Shown here one piece after another: positions 1 to 11,352 of a DNA stretch of 64,000 nucleotides. A model generated the notes under the pieces. It did not search any database and was not told the origin of the DNA. It worked only from the letters and a program-made list of their open reading frames with translations. This DNA is from Lactarius indigo. Lineage: Eukaryota; Basidiomycota; Agaricomycetes; Russulales; Russulaceae. The position numbers were made by a program, and so were the translations under genes. The DNA lies in contig JAFKAC010000013.1 of assembly GCA_025766275.1 (NCBI GenBank), positions 1,178,001 through 1,242,000 on the forward strand. The letters are read 5' to 3'. The stretch's first letter is position 1. Every line of letters starts with the position of its first letter.

Positions 1-2658
1 GAGGTTCTGATGCTGTACTTGACAAAGCCTCATGTTAGACTCATGTCAACCGTTCCGCAATTATCCTCCTGGAAGTCCTATTAACTCTTAATTCCTATCA
101 TCCCCAACTGCATCGTGTGGCACACGCTGAATGAGATACAGGAAGTCATCTACCGTTTATTTTGCCCAGGGGTGCTCATGTATAGGAGACTTGGTATTTC
201 AAGTAATGTTCTGCACTCTCAGGCGCACGAAAATGGATATTAAAAGAAAAATGAATAAACTTATGTCCTTCTTGGACGCTCTTTTGGCGTTCCAAAAGTT
301 GGTGAATTGTCGGAAGGAGCCTTCACCGGCGGTATAATCGTTTGTGGTACCTTGTGCGAGTTAAATCAATGACGACACCCCCGATCCAGAAAAACTAGAG
401 CTGGTGCAATCCTCGTTTCCTGGAATCTAAAAACAAAACTGACTCGCTTGTATCTTCGAGTGCCAGTTCGCCACAGCAAGATCGAGTAGATATCTGTACT
501 ATCTATAACTTGAAAATGCCAATGGTAATCATATAAGGCAGTTCACCTCACCAGCATTTCACGCAATTACTGGCGTGCCCTTGCCTACCTCTTTGAATGC
601 CGGCATGTAGGCAACGCAGATCTTTGACGCTGTAGTCCTCATTGACCGGGCGTGCCAGCTCACGGTACCCCTTTCGCAATGGTACGTAATACGTACGTAA
701 TCTTCGAGGGCGGTAACCTTGATATGGGCGCTCTGCAGAGTGTAACTACTCATCCTCTGATTCCCCTCTTGCAGGAATCTCCTGCGAATAGACATTCCGG
801 AGGGACTATGCCGTGATTCCTCCCTACGCGTCTTGTTGGGGCCCCACACCTTACTCTTCATGCAGCTTCGTGAATAGCACACACCCCTCTCAAAGTCAAC
901 AAAGGACACAGCCTCTACTGACCCACGCTTTAACATTTCTCTGAGCCTCCCCGGATATAGCTCAAAATTGTTTTTGGGTGTTGGCCGCCTCTTGGGCGTC
1001 CGTTCAAAATCGACTGTTTCATCGCTGGTCTCGAGATTCGAAGCTTATGACACATGAAGTACTACACACCTAAGACAAGCAACTTTTCACCTCACGGTCA
1101 GTGTCATGCCCTTACTTCGGTATGCGACATGTAAGTGGTGCAAATCCCTAGTAGACAAAAAAAACACCCTTTCTCAGTGGTTATTTTCTTTTCACAAATA
1201 ATCACTTCGACTGTGCCATCATGTCACCTGTCTTCCCTGAATCCAATCAATACAGATGTCGACCTCGGCAAGCGGTATTTGGGCTTGTCGAAGAGCTGAC
1301 TTTCTAGGTTCCCAGAGCGGGCGAGCTTAACTCGAATGGACCGGAGGGGATCGTAACAATCATTCCGAACCCCACGCAGTTCAAGACCTCCCTATGGTTC
1401 CTGACTGTTGGGTGTCGAAGAAGTGCGGCAAAGTGGCCGTTTATGCTGGAAGTATGGATCCGCGCTCACTGGTATCCCCTCCGATATTACTGTGTTTTTT
1501 CTTAATCTACGCATACATGACCGAATGTAAACGGCACGATCTGCTTTCCCACACATTTAAGTGGAATTGTTGTGACGCAGCAAGATCGCACGACAAACAG
1601 AGAGGTGATACTGTAAGGAGCATAAATAGATACTTGATTTAGGTAGTAGTTGAGGCAGAGGTAGGGCGATGTGTAGTGTCCGAAGGAAGGGTAAGGAATA
1701 GTGTGGAATCGTATCATAACACAACATACGAGATCATCATGCATATCGAATCGTAACTTGCATGTTTTATGGGAAGCGGAGACGCTGTATGGATATTGAG
1801 TCCTGTGAGCTGAAAGGCGCAGTGAGTATACCATGGAAGAGAGGGGGGAGAAAGAAACATAGGAAGGAATATAGCCAAGGGCTGGAGAGCGAATGGTTCG
1901 ATGATGCGATGCGATGACTTGTGAGGATGGGCTTGGGTGTCTTCGATTGGGCCCGACTTCCGGAGTAATCACACAGAGTTAGAGGGTAACAGACGGCGAC
2001 TGAGCGCTGTGTACATTCAGTAGAGGCCTAATTTAAATACAAGGGGAACGGGGGAAGGGGAAGGGTGAGAGCAAGGTAAGAGCGTAGTAGACATAGGGGA
2101 ACGAGACAAGGAAACGCGGAGACAAGGTAATGAAATGCGGAACGAAACGGTGAAGTACGGGTGGTCGAGACAAGTAGCACGCTGGCACGACATGAAAGAT
2201 GGAGATCCGATCCGAGGCTGGGGCAAGGGGCGACGCGTGCGATACAAAAATTGAGGATTACCAAACCAGGGAAGGAGACCGCGCCTCTGCCAAAAACAGA
2301 GCGGCAGCGTAGCCGGTGGCTGAAGTGTCAGGATCGACGGGTTGCGACTTGGGTTGCTTGACTTAAAAAAAGATGTCGGGAGTGTCGATTAGAGAGAACA
2401 AAGGGCAACCCGAGGACACGCGGGTGATGTGTGTGAATAGGCAAAAAAAGTGGAGGAAGAGAGAGAGAGAGTGTGTGTGTGTGTGTGTGTGTATGAACGC
2501 CTTGGTTGATGAATTGCGGCGGGTGCAATGTCGTGGGAATGCGAGTCCAAAATGGCAGGCATGCTCCGCGGCGCTTCCAATTCGATACCGAAAATGCAGA
2601 AGACCAGCTCAGCGCTCGCGCTGGCCTTACAACGTATGAGGAGGAATCGATATACTTT
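1..2658. other. Gene-poor left end
   Basis: No coding sequence is supported here. The open frames on both strands are short, overlap one another, lack plausible splice partners and show no family motif. The longest are minus-strand frames at 559-936 and 1502-1972. The only distinct structure is a compound dinucleotide repeat near 2460, listed separately. A gene ending just left of the window cannot be excluded. Confidence 0.5.
2458..2492. repeat. Compound (GA)n(GT)n microsatellite
   Basis: About five GA units (2461-2470, extended slightly to the left) run directly into eleven GT units (2471-2492). It lies in non-coding sequence downstream of the minus-strand zinc-finger gene. The tract should be length-polymorphic. 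It also produces spurious open frames rich in VCVC or THTH on the two strands. Confidence 0.9.
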
Positions 2659-3075
2659 CTAAGTTCGAACCTGCCCAATCAAGTGCCTCTTATTTCGGCC
2701 CCACGGATCCATCAACATGCTCGGCTTTTGTAGTTCGCAGGCCTTCATTTGAACCAAAAAAATCGCCTGGTCCTCTCCCTCACGAAGGGAAAAGGCGCCT
2801 TGGATGATCTGTTTCAGGATCAACCATGGGTCGAATGTCTCGATTTGGCTCTGCCCAGGAGTGCGGCCATAATAATCGTGGTAACTGCGATGGTCCTCCT
2901 TTTGCCAGTGCTTCTTGAATAGGTCGGTACGATTTCCCCTCCACGTGCAATGCGGAAGTGGGCAGTGAATGAAATATGGGACATGTTTCAGTTCGTGTCT
3001 GTCCCGCTCCTGTCGACGGGGGAAATTTTCTGAGCAAATCGGGCATTGCCAACGATTCCGATTCCGAGTCACCAT
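2659..3075 (-). CDS. C2H2 zinc-finger protein, agaricomycete type
   Basis: This 138-residue frame begins MVTRNRNRWQCPIC. It has a first finger with the pattern CPIC(x12)H(x4)H and a second, C-terminal zinc-binding stretch (HCPLPHCTWRG) followed by an acidic/aromatic region and a PWGRNK motif near the end. This arrangement is familiar from lineage-expanded C2H2 proteins of mushroom-forming fungi, whose targets are unknown. A second minus frame (start 3335, stop 3069) rich in Ser and Pro overlaps its start in another phase. It may be an upstream exon of the same gene, but I found no clean donor/acceptor pair to join them, so the start at 3075 is the conservative choice. A nuclear DNA-binding role is inferred from the finger alone. 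Confidence 0.6.
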   Translation of the reverse strand: MVTRNRNRWQCPICSENFPRRQERDRHELKHVPYFIHCPLPHCTWRGNRTDLFKKHWQKEDHRSYHDYYGRTPGQSQIETFDPWLILKQIIQGAFSLREGEDQAIFLVQMKACELQKPSMLMDPWGRNKRHLIGQVRT

Positions 3076-3506
3076 GGCAGTACCGAGTGGTATGATGGTG
3101 TTGTGGGTAGTGGAAGATGGCAGGGGAAAGTTAGGCTGCGGCTGGATGAAGCCACCGGTGCTAGTCCATCGCTCGACAAGCTATCAAGGTTAAGAAATGA
3201 ATCATCAAGAGGTGCATGGCCAAAAAGAATTTGACCGACTTGGTGGGATGCCGAGCACTGGCAGAAGGAGTTTGCAAAGCGATTTCCGCCGGGGGTGTGT
3301 CGGAGGTAGCTGGGTACAGGATAATTATTGTTCATAGCAGGAACAGGGAAGAGCTCAAGCTGGAAGAAACTTAGGAGACGAGAACAGCGCTGCGTTAGTA
3401 CCTCGGGATAATTCAGGCAGGTTATATACACATCTACCTCACGGTTGGACGAGTAAGCGCCAGTACCAAGTGCATACATGCATCGGGCGATTAGTAGGAA
3501 GAGCAA

Positions 3507-5529
3507 AAGAAGTTACAATATGTTTCATCGTGTTCGTCCGACGTCTCATGTTGGGCACCTTTAGAGCACTCTTTTTTGGAACCTGTGACGTTAAAGGCAC
3601 GGTTCTCGGTCCAAGGATAAGCGTAGAGACTGGAAATGAGTAAAATAAGCACCCGCAATCAGGCCGATTCAAGTCTGATAGGGTAGGTGGCAAAACCTGA
3701 CTTGGATGGATGATAGGAAATGTTTATGCCCTTCTCGGCGCCCTGGATATACTAGACCTAATCGAGAGAACCCGTGAGGAACCGAGCCGCAGCCTCCATC
3801 GAGGTATCCGTGAGAGCGTCATTATCCATGTTTGCTTGAGCTCATGCTATGTGTGGCTGGAGCTGAGGTGTAGTGTAGGGATTGATTTCAACAGAATGAC
3901 AGCTTCCAAGTTAATGTCTCCCCTGATCTCCCATGATGTTTGCGTGATTTCCGTACAGCCGCGACTGTATGAGTTGGTCCAGATAAACATATCCGTATAT
4001 AGAAGGGACCGACCAGCAGCCTGAGAGACCTGCTGTCACCGCGTCGCATCGCTGGCTATAATTGCAGTAAGAACCTGCCTCACCCAACGGGTGCTTGATT
4101 GCAGCGAAATTGTTGAGATACGAGAATTTAATTGCAGTAGGTCCACCACATTTTTGACAACATAGCGAACACGCCTGAGCATTTCCACACTCGACTCGGA
4201 TGCGTAGAATATGGTGGCTGCCAGATGCAGAACAAGGAACAGATGCGGTCGAATTTTTTTTGCCATACAGCAGGGATTGCTGATGCGGGACACGGCTGAA
4301 ATGTTTGCGTGCTGACATGCTGCGCTGATGCTATGTAAAACAAGGTGAATTTTGCCCAACTGAGCGTCTTTTCAGGAAGTACAATGGCAGATGACAACGG
4401 GGACTTTGAATCTCGTCACCATATGGAAACCTTTATGTTCTTTTAGGTATTTTCCATGGTTCTATCACTAAAAGACTGGTCTCTCGTCCCCGTGCATTGC
4501 GGCACTGCGATAGGAACGCAATTACGGTCGTCATGCAAATATGAAGGCGGCTCAAGTGCAGCTCACCAACTGAAGCGGCTCACGACCGCAAATATAAAGG
4601 CGAGCGCTCAATCATTTCCCTCTTTTGAAAAGGGGAAAACGGCATAAGCGCACAGGACCGAGCAGAAGCACATGGTGAATCAGAAAACGGTAGGACCCGA
4701 ACGCAAGCTGTTGCTCAGACCTCAGGCCGTAAACAACATGCAAGCAAAGTTAGAAGTTCGCCGAGACCTTGTGTCGGGACAACGGCTGCCAGTGTACACT
4801 GTACAGTAAAATATCAGCAATACTGGAAGCTCCTCTCCCAAATGCTTTTCGCATACACGATCGGCATTTACCACATGCGAGGAATGAGGCTTCGAATTCA
4901 GAAGTAAGAAATAGATTTCGCCAAGAAATTGCGCAGTATTCGTAAAGTAGGATCACCGTCTGTAATGAAGTGATCAGGACGACGTGGACGACCAGGAGAC
5001 CGAACACGCGGTAAAGGTGCACAATATGCAAGGCGGGAAATGAGGGAAAATGCTGAAGATGCAGAATTGGTCAAAGAGTTGAAATGTCGTGTGTGCAGTG
5101 TAGTCAGAAATGACAACTAGTCATGCGAATGTCGTACCAACGTTCGATGGTGACCGGAAACTGTGATAGGAACACAATTCCAGAACAGGGGAGTAGAGGG
5201 GCCCAAACGTGTGTCAGTCAGCAGTTGGAAGCCATTACACGAAGCTTATTCCAGTGCCAACGTGCGATGGGCACGATCGAATCTCTTACCTGACGCTTTT
5301 ACAGTAAGCAGGATTATCAAGTCAAGTAGATGGGAATTGCAAGGGAATTTTTGCGAACTTTCGCGAACTTTGGCATCGGTCCGGTTTAACCGGCACTGCT
5401 TAAATAAACAAGTTGCTTTAAGTTCTCCTCGCCATCGGCACATCTGGCCTCATGGTGTCCTGTTACTGGGTACAGCCCGCACAGCACCCCTGGTTTAAAC
5501 CAAAAAACTTGAAGCGTAAATCACCTTCG
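3507..5529. other. Intergenic region, no supported gene
   Basis: About 2 kb between the zinc-finger gene and the next plus-strand gene. The many short frames on both strands do not join into a coherent protein, and no RNA gene or repeat was recognised. The last few hundred bases presumably contain the promoter of the gene at 5530. Confidence 0.4.
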
Positions 5530-6363
5530 ATGTTACTTCGCTCAGAGTCGCCCTCGCCCGTAGACGAGGATGACCCTGACTCGCGCGTAAAGCGACAACG
5601 CCTCACCACTCTCACCCTGGAACACACGCGTCCGCAGAAACGTAAACTGCCGCCGTCGTGTCCACAGTCACCGATCGAGGAGGAAGACATCGTCACCAAA
5701 AGACAGCGGTTCACGGTGCTCGAACACGGGATCGAGCGCCTTTCGCTCACCCCGCCCAGTCATCCCGCACAAGGCGCAACGATGCCCGCCCCCGGCGTCC
5801 CCGAGCTGGCAACCCGTTTGCCCGCGCCCGTTCCCGTCCCCACTGTTCCCGACTTTGGTGTTCCGTCGTCGTGGCTCCCCGCAGCTGCTCCTGGCTTTCA
5901 ATCGCCGATAACCCTCGACCCTCCTCCCCCCTTTGCAACAACGACGATTCCCGCAGCGCCCGCAAGCTTTGCTGGCGCCGAGGACGTCAAAATGCGCTCG
6001 TCGTCGTGGTACGAGCCCGAGAAAGACCGTACGTGCGTGCGTCGTGCTTTTGTTGAGCAACCCCCCCGCTGACATGTATGCGCAGGGATCGTCGTGACCG
6101 ACTTGGACGCGTCGTCGGACGACGAAGACTGCGTGGACGACGCACCAAAGCTCCCGCGTGCGGTCCTGCAGGCGCTGTTGCGCGGGCGCCCTGAGCCCGC
6201 GGCGCGTGGGGACGTTCCGCGGATGTTGCTGGCAGGGCTGTTGCCATCGCCGTCCGCGCCTTTACAGCCATCGTCGCTCCCATCGCCGCCACCGCCACTT
6301 GAGCTGGCGAGCTTCTTCTCTGGGTCTGCGTCGTCGGACGAGGCGATGGATGTCGAGCAGTGA
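5530..6363 (+). CDS. Conserved basidiomycete nuclear protein of unknown function
   Basis: Two exons, 5530-6028 and 6086-6363, are separated by a 57-bp GT-AG intron that splits an arginine codon. The joined motif reads WYEPEKDRIVVTDLD, a junction I recall from conserved hypothetical proteins of Agaricomycetes. The product is about 258 residues. It has an acidic/Ser-rich N-terminus, two basic KRQR-type clusters suggesting nuclear import, a long Pro/Ala-rich middle and an acidic stretch after the intron. The in-frame ATG at 5452 would add 26 residues; 5530 is preferred because it begins the MLLRSESPSP segment without the odd Cys/Trp-rich leader. No enzymatic motif is visible and no function is proposed. 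Confidence 0.7.
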
Positions 6364-6973
6364 CACCCTTATTTTGATAGGTACTTTCTCTCTCCCCCCC
6401 ACCACATCTTCGTTTCTCTCTCTCCTACACTTCCCACTTTCCTGCACGACTTTTTATATTTAATACCGTATTCGCCGTTAAACGCCATTTCTGTACAAGC
6501 TCTAATGTCCAAGATCATGTTGCAACCTGGTTGAGCTTAGCCCAGCAGAACTCATACACGAAAGGCGCTTATCAGCAATAAGCCCCACGGTCCAGACTGT
6601 TACTGAGAGCTATTAAATGACGACGGCTTCGATTTCTGGTTCTTTCTATCAGCCGACAAAAATCTATCGGTCACGGGAGAAGGAAGGCGGGAAAAAATAT
6701 AAATAGGTTCAAAGCCCCAAAAATAACAAGTGACGACGAAAGGATTTTTTTTTTTGATAAACAACAGGTATTTTGTGTTTGCTACTGGCTGACACCAAAC
6801 CAATTGCCAGCGGGAGGGGGGAAAAAAAAATTGACCGACCGCGCATCGTGAGAACTCCGAACATCAATGTCCAGACAACTGCCCCCAAAACGGCCGCGAG
6901 GAGGCAGGTACCAGCACCGTGCCACACAGCGGCGATAAGAGGCGAAGGGGGGGGGGGGGGGGGGGGGGTTCAC
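6364..6973. other. Convergent intergenic region with a poly-G run
   Basis: This lies between the convergent gene at 5530 and NF-YA. It has pyrimidine-rich stretches just after 6363, consistent with 3' untranslated sequence, and several homopolymer runs. No gene was recognised. Confidence 0.5.
6947..6968. repeat. Homopolymer of 22 G
   Basis: An uninterrupted run of 22 G residues lies just beyond the NF-YA stop codon, in its 3' flank. On the transcribed strand this is poly-C. The length is likely imprecise, because such runs are difficult to sequence, and it could form G-quadruplex-like structure. Confidence 0.85.
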
Positions 6974-7441
6974 CTAGGACCTCCCGGACTGCGAGCCAGC
7001 ATCGGGGCCGTAGAGCCCTTCGGTGATGTTGAGCCGCGTGTGATGGTGGCGCGCGTGCGCGTGCGGGTGGGGTACGTGGTGCATTTGCATCACGTTGAAC
7101 GGTGATTGCAGCACGCCTGGCGCAGGGCTCCCAGCCGAGTGCACGCCGGCTCTCTGAGGGTTCAGCGGTGCGGACGTGGGCGGCGCAGCGGACCCGTGGA
7201 AAGCGCGCAGCCCGGCGTGGGAGTGTGCCTGCTGAGTAGGGGTGGGAGTCGTGGTCGGAGGATGTGGGTGCGGGTGAGGGTGCGGGTGCGGGCGAGGGTG
7301 GACGCGCATGTCTTGTTGGTAGAGAGTGGGCGACGGTGACGGCTGTGGCTGCTGCGACTGTATGGGGTGGTGATAAGGCATGTTGACAAGATTCACGGGG
7401 TTGGCTCTGTGGTTGGCTTGGAATTGGGCGACACTTTGCTG

Positions 7442-7481
<40 letters not shown>

Positions 7482-7517
7482 TGCTGTTGCTGCTGTTGTT
7501 GCTGTTGTTGCTGTTGT

Positions 7518-7548
<31 letters not shown>

Positions 7549-8369
7549 GCTGCTGTTGTTGCTGTTGCTGCTGCTGCTGCTGCTGTTGGGGCGGCGGTGC
7601 AGGTGCGAGCGTAGGTGCAGGAGTCGGGGGTTGGGACAGTGTCGGAGGTTGGGGGATAGCCAGACGAGGTGGGGTAGGTGTGACGGGAGACTGATCCGAA
7701 TCAACGGCCATATAGTGGGGCGAGTCACCGGCATCGTCGTGTTCGTCGTCGTCGTCGCGTGGTGCGTCAGCATCGGGGGCAGAAGCCTTCTGAGCGGCAA
7801 TTTCCTCCGCGGTGAGGAAACGGCCACCGGGGCCCCGCGGGCGACGCATCGCATGTTTGTGACGTGATTCATGGAGGTACGGCTGTTGCAACAGAACAAA
7901 TATGCAATCAAAAGATATGAGACGCGAAGGGGAACACAGAATAGATAGCGACATGCCTTGCGCTTTTGGGAAAGGCGGTGGACCTCCTCGAGGCGAGCAC
8001 GAGCAACGCGACGCTTGAGAATGCGGTAGTACTGTTTTGCGTTTACATAGAGGGGTTCGTCGTCAACAGGTGGGCTGGGCTGAAGCGCATGGGAAGGTGG
8101 GGCTGGGTCTTGGGGAAAGGAAGCTTGGGGTTCGCTGCGTGGTGGGGAGGGTGGATGCTCATTTGTTGATGGAGGGGGACGATTGTAGAAGTTGTAGAGA
8201 TGAGGGGCTGTTCGAACGGAGAAGTGAGTGCAGAGACAAGAAAGTGGGGGAAGGAGTGGAACGTACGGTGGAACTGGTCCTGGACAACGGCGTGAGAGTC
8301 AGAAAAAGGCTGGTGCTGAGGAGGGATCGGATAGGCGGAATGAAATAGATGATCGATATTGCCCTCCAT
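6974..8369 (-). CDS. HAP2: CCAAT-binding factor subunit NF-YA (Hap2)
   Basis: Sequence-specific subunit of the heterotrimeric CCAAT-binding complex, acting in the nucleus with the NF-YB and NF-YC homologues. Three exons (8267-8369, 7957-8207, 6974-7882) encode about 420 residues. The signature domain is complete: the subunit-contact helix (LYVNAKQYYRILKRRVARAR) ends exon 2, and the DNA-binding half (YLHESRHKHAMRRPRGPGG) begins exon 3. The intron between them (7883-7956) is GC-AG, because only the GCATGT donor keeps KRK next to PYLHE. Exon 3 then encodes an acidic patch, 51 consecutive glutamines and a His/Pro-rich tail. The conserved domain lies in the N-terminal part of the protein (about residues 84-140). 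The identification is secure; the exact exon 1 start is less so. Confidence 0.93.
7436..7588 (-). repeat. CAG/CAA tract encoding 51 glutamines
   Basis: 153 bp of mixed CAG and CAA codons in the NF-YA reading frame give an uninterrupted run of 51 Gln, bounded by three prolines on one side and SVAQF on the other. The mixture of the two codons should limit replication slippage. Glutamine-rich regions are typical transactivation segments of NF-YA. The opposite strand reads as poly-Leu or poly-Cys in other frames, which is an artefact. Confidence 0.95.
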
Positions 8370-8546
8370 TGACTATTGGTTAGAGCGAGCGCGGGCAGTG
8401 CGCGGGTGCTATTACACTGCTCTCTGGTCTCTCCGTAGCGAAGGTAGTGAGGAAGACACTTTCCCTTTTAGGTCTATCTTTCCTACGGCCACGTGACAGA
8501 CTCGGACGTGAGCTTTGGCCACCGCAATTGGTTTCTCTGCACTGCT
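8370..8546. promoter_or_regulatory. Bidirectional promoter between NF-YA and the THO1-like gene
   Basis: The two genes start 177 bp apart on opposite strands, so this interval must hold both promoters. It contains two inverted CCAAT pentamers (ATTGG at 8375-8379 and 8527-8531) and a CACGTG E-box at 8490-8495. The CCAAT motifs are the binding site of the complex that contains the leftward gene's own product, so autoregulation is possible. The second lies only about 20 bp from the THO1-like start codon and may be in its 5' untranslated region. Confidence 0.5.
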
Positions 8547-9627
8547 ATGGAAGCAAAGCTGTGTGTCCTTCTCGCCTTTCTTCTTGCTGTCTTTTAACCC
8601 TTTCACAGCAAATCTCTCAAAGTAGCCGATCTAAGGGACGTTTGCACCCGCGCAAATGTCTCCACAACTACCCGATCAACAAAGGCTGACCTCATTGCAA
8701 AAATCCTTGCAAGCCAACCTGCCATAGACGCGTACAACGCCAAGTACCACCAAAATGGCAATCCGCCTCCTCCCCCCAAATCTACAGTACCGCCTGCTAA
8801 CGATGACATGGTGAGTGAAGCACGCGTCTTTACCACGCGTCTCATTTATATTCCCCTATAGCTTGCCTCCCCAGAAGAGTACCCAGTTATCCTCCTCTCC
8901 CCGATCCTTTCTAACATGCCCTATAGCGTCGACTGGACATTGCAAGACTCCCCGAAACCTGTCCCTGCGCCCCTCGCCTCCCCAATGCGCAACATTCCGA
9001 ATTCGCCGGCCAAGCCTCTGCCCACGCCAGCCCCAGTAAGTCGTCTCCTACCCCCGGTCGGGACCCCACTGAATTTGTCTAGACAAATTCTCAGCCAAAG
9101 GTGTCTCCCCCCAAACCCACCCCTGTTGCAAATGAGACAGTCCAGACCCCAGCACCCGCGGCTGCGGCCGCCACCGCCGTAGATGATGAACTGGAAAAGC
9201 GCAAAGCACGCGCCGCCCGCTTTGGCATTGCCCTCGTCGAGCCTGCCAAGCCAAAGTCGGCCAAAACCGCGTCCGCTCAGACGCCGCCTAAATCAGCAGC
9301 CACCGACGTCGTAAGTCGTTTCCTCTCCGCCCGTCCTCGGGACGTTTGGTGACACGTTGTCGATCGCAGGACCCTGAAAAGCTCACGGCGCGCGCACAGC
9401 GCTTTGCCACGGGCAAGTCTGAGCAGCAGACAGGGGCTACTCCTGTCCCTGCTGCCGGTGGCAAGAAGCGACGCACCGCCGTCGAGGAGGTCGATGCAGA
9501 GGAGCAGGAGCGCCGGCGGAAGCGCGCAGAGCGCTTCGGGATCCCCGTGGTGGTAGGTCTATAAGTCAGTCAAAGAGTACAATTTGCAGGTGTTCACGCA
9601 CTCTTGGCACAGGGTGCGAAGGCTTGA
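8547..9627 (+). CDS. THO1: SAP-domain mRNA export factor, Tho1/SARNP type
   Basis: Nuclear RNA/DNA-binding protein that in other eukaryotes associates with TREX and the DEAD-box helicase Sub2/UAP56. Seven exons (8547-8560, 8609-8810, 8862-8878, 8927-9035, 9083-9310, 9370-9552, 9613-9627) give 255 residues. The N-terminal SAP domain reads LKSLKVADLRDVC and ends near SQPAIDAYN. The C-terminal half carries the family's repeated motif three times (KARAARFGI, LTARAQRFA, RKRAERFGIP). Exons 1 and 3 are only 14 and 17 nt, but the frame and motif only work with them. Reading on without the last intron would give a stop at 9564 instead of the VGAKA tail; both endings are possible. Transcribed divergently from NF-YA. 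Confidence 0.85.
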
Positions 9628-10055
9628 TGCCCGTCTCTTCGCTGATCCCGTTATACTCCTTTATGTTTCTTTCATGTCTACTCTACAACTGTAATGATCG
9701 GGGGCGTGGATTCAGCACCAATATCGTACCGACTGCGCATGCCACAGAAAGAACGGTGCTACGTGTCTTGGCCAAGTATCACGGATTTCAACAATGTCTC
9801 GACACGCTATCTAAGTTCAGGGAGACTATTCGGTCCCAAACACGTCGTGTGGACGATAACAGGTGATAGACGCGACGTTCAGGGGTGCTCGCAACAATCA
9901 GAACTGTTAGAAGTATTGTTTTACGTGAATGCGTGAACACTGCCAATACACTGCCCTACGCTCGGCCCTACGCCTGTGTCGACCCACCCATTCGACTCCC
10001 CTTTACCACTTAGCCCTATACCATCAAATTATCGATAACTACCACTCAAGATATC
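9628..10055. other. Intergenic spacer between same-strand genes
   Basis: About 430 bp separate the THO1-like gene from the next plus-strand gene. Several short frames occur but none continues into a supported exon. The final 100 bp before 10056 are pyrimidine- and A-rich, as expected of a promoter and leader. Confidence 0.4.
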
Positions 10056-11184
10056 ATGGGTCGCGGTATTGTCTACTGGATATTCCAACGTCCCCGGTTC
10101 TGCTGTTGTCTTCCTGTTCGCATTTGTGTGATTATCATGGCCCTGCTCGGATTCATACTTTCTGGAGTGTTATCCGTTATCCTTTGGTTCGAAGTTGCCT
10201 GTATGTGTTCTCTTTTTGCCCCCCGCCCCGGAGAGTGACAGTGTATATATCCCAAGCCGCGGACAGACTTACGAGTAAGGAGCGCGGAGCGTTTATTGGT
10301 GGCGCGATCGTCGAGACACTCTTCTTCCTAATTTCATCCGTCGGGTACGTGCATATCCCCGTCACACACTGGCTGGCCACTGACCCAAACCCCACTTTTT
10401 TTCTAGCCTCATTGGCGTGATTGTGCGCAAGCAAACATTTGTGACTGCGTATGCTGTTGGGCTGCACGTCCATTTCCTGGTCAACCTCGGTGTGGCGGGA
10501 TACCTCCTCTCCGTGGTCCTGCACGCCACGAGCAAGGACACCGTCGCCTTGTGCCAGCACGCGATCAACAACACGCAGGCACAAGACCAATGCTCATCGC
10601 TCTTCAACTCCATCCGTGGTACTTATGCGGTCCTAGCTTCCGTCATCCTCGTCGTAGAGCTCTGTGAGTCCGTTTACTCTGCGCAGCAACAACCCTAATG
10701 TACTCCAAATTAAGATGGGGCAATCGTGGCAACGCGCTACGTCTACCAAGTGCGTGGCGAGAAACGCGAAGCTCGCATGCCCAGACATATACGTGGCGAG
10801 TCTGTCGGCGCCGGCGGGCGACTCATTCCTGGCTTCGTGCGCTACGACGACGAGAGCGGCACGAAACTGTACAGCCCGTACTACTACCCGCCTGTCGAGG
10901 GCCAGGGTCATGCCCGTAGGTCCTCGGCGTACTCGCTCGCCAGCGCAGATTTCGAGGGAGCGACGCCCATGGGGCTGTATGATCCGCCAAGCGCGGGGCT
11001 TCCCGGCTCGAGTTACCACGGGGATCTAGACTTCGAGGAAGGGTACAAGGATGGCGAACAGGAGGAGGAGCACGGTTATAAAGATATGGGTCACGACCAC
11101 GTCGTAGAGCCACCACCAGAAGAGGTTGGCGCTCCTGAGAAGAAGATGCCAGAGGCGGTGCACGAGGAAGCTGGTGTGCGATGA
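10056..11184 (+). CDS. Four-helix integral membrane protein, uncharacterised
   Basis: Four exons (10056-10200, 10257-10344, 10407-10663, 10715-11184) with standard introns encode 319 residues. Four hydrophobic segments are visible: one in exon 1, one spanning the exon 2/3 junction, one beginning VGLHVHFLVNLGVAG, and one near the exon 3/4 junction (YAVLASVILVVELYGAIVA). The loop between helices 3 and 4 has two cysteines (LCQHAIN, DQCSSLF) that could form a disulfide. The C-terminal third is a hydrophilic, acidic tail with Tyr-rich stretches. The topology resembles small tetraspan proteins conserved in basidiomycetes. I do not recognise a named family and propose no function. Confidence 0.75.
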
Positions 11185-11352
11185 GCATAGGGGACGATAT
11201 TTTTGTTGTTGTATTAAAAACTTGGGAATATTATAAGCGCCGGTGCACAGGTTTACTCACAATTCGTCCTTTCGGACGTTTGTCTGCTGTAAACGCAGGC
11301 GAAACATTTCTGCCTCAGCCTCATACATGTGATGCTCATTCGACATAATGCC

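Noticed and set aside
559..936. 125-residue minus-strand frame near the left end
   Set aside because: No motif, no splice context and no neighbouring exon; composition does not resemble the supported genes.
7367..7867. Long poly-leucine and poly-cysteine open frames
   Set aside because: They are antisense or alternative-frame readings of the CAG/CAA tract of NF-YA; the minus-strand glutamine frame has the conserved domain and splice sites.
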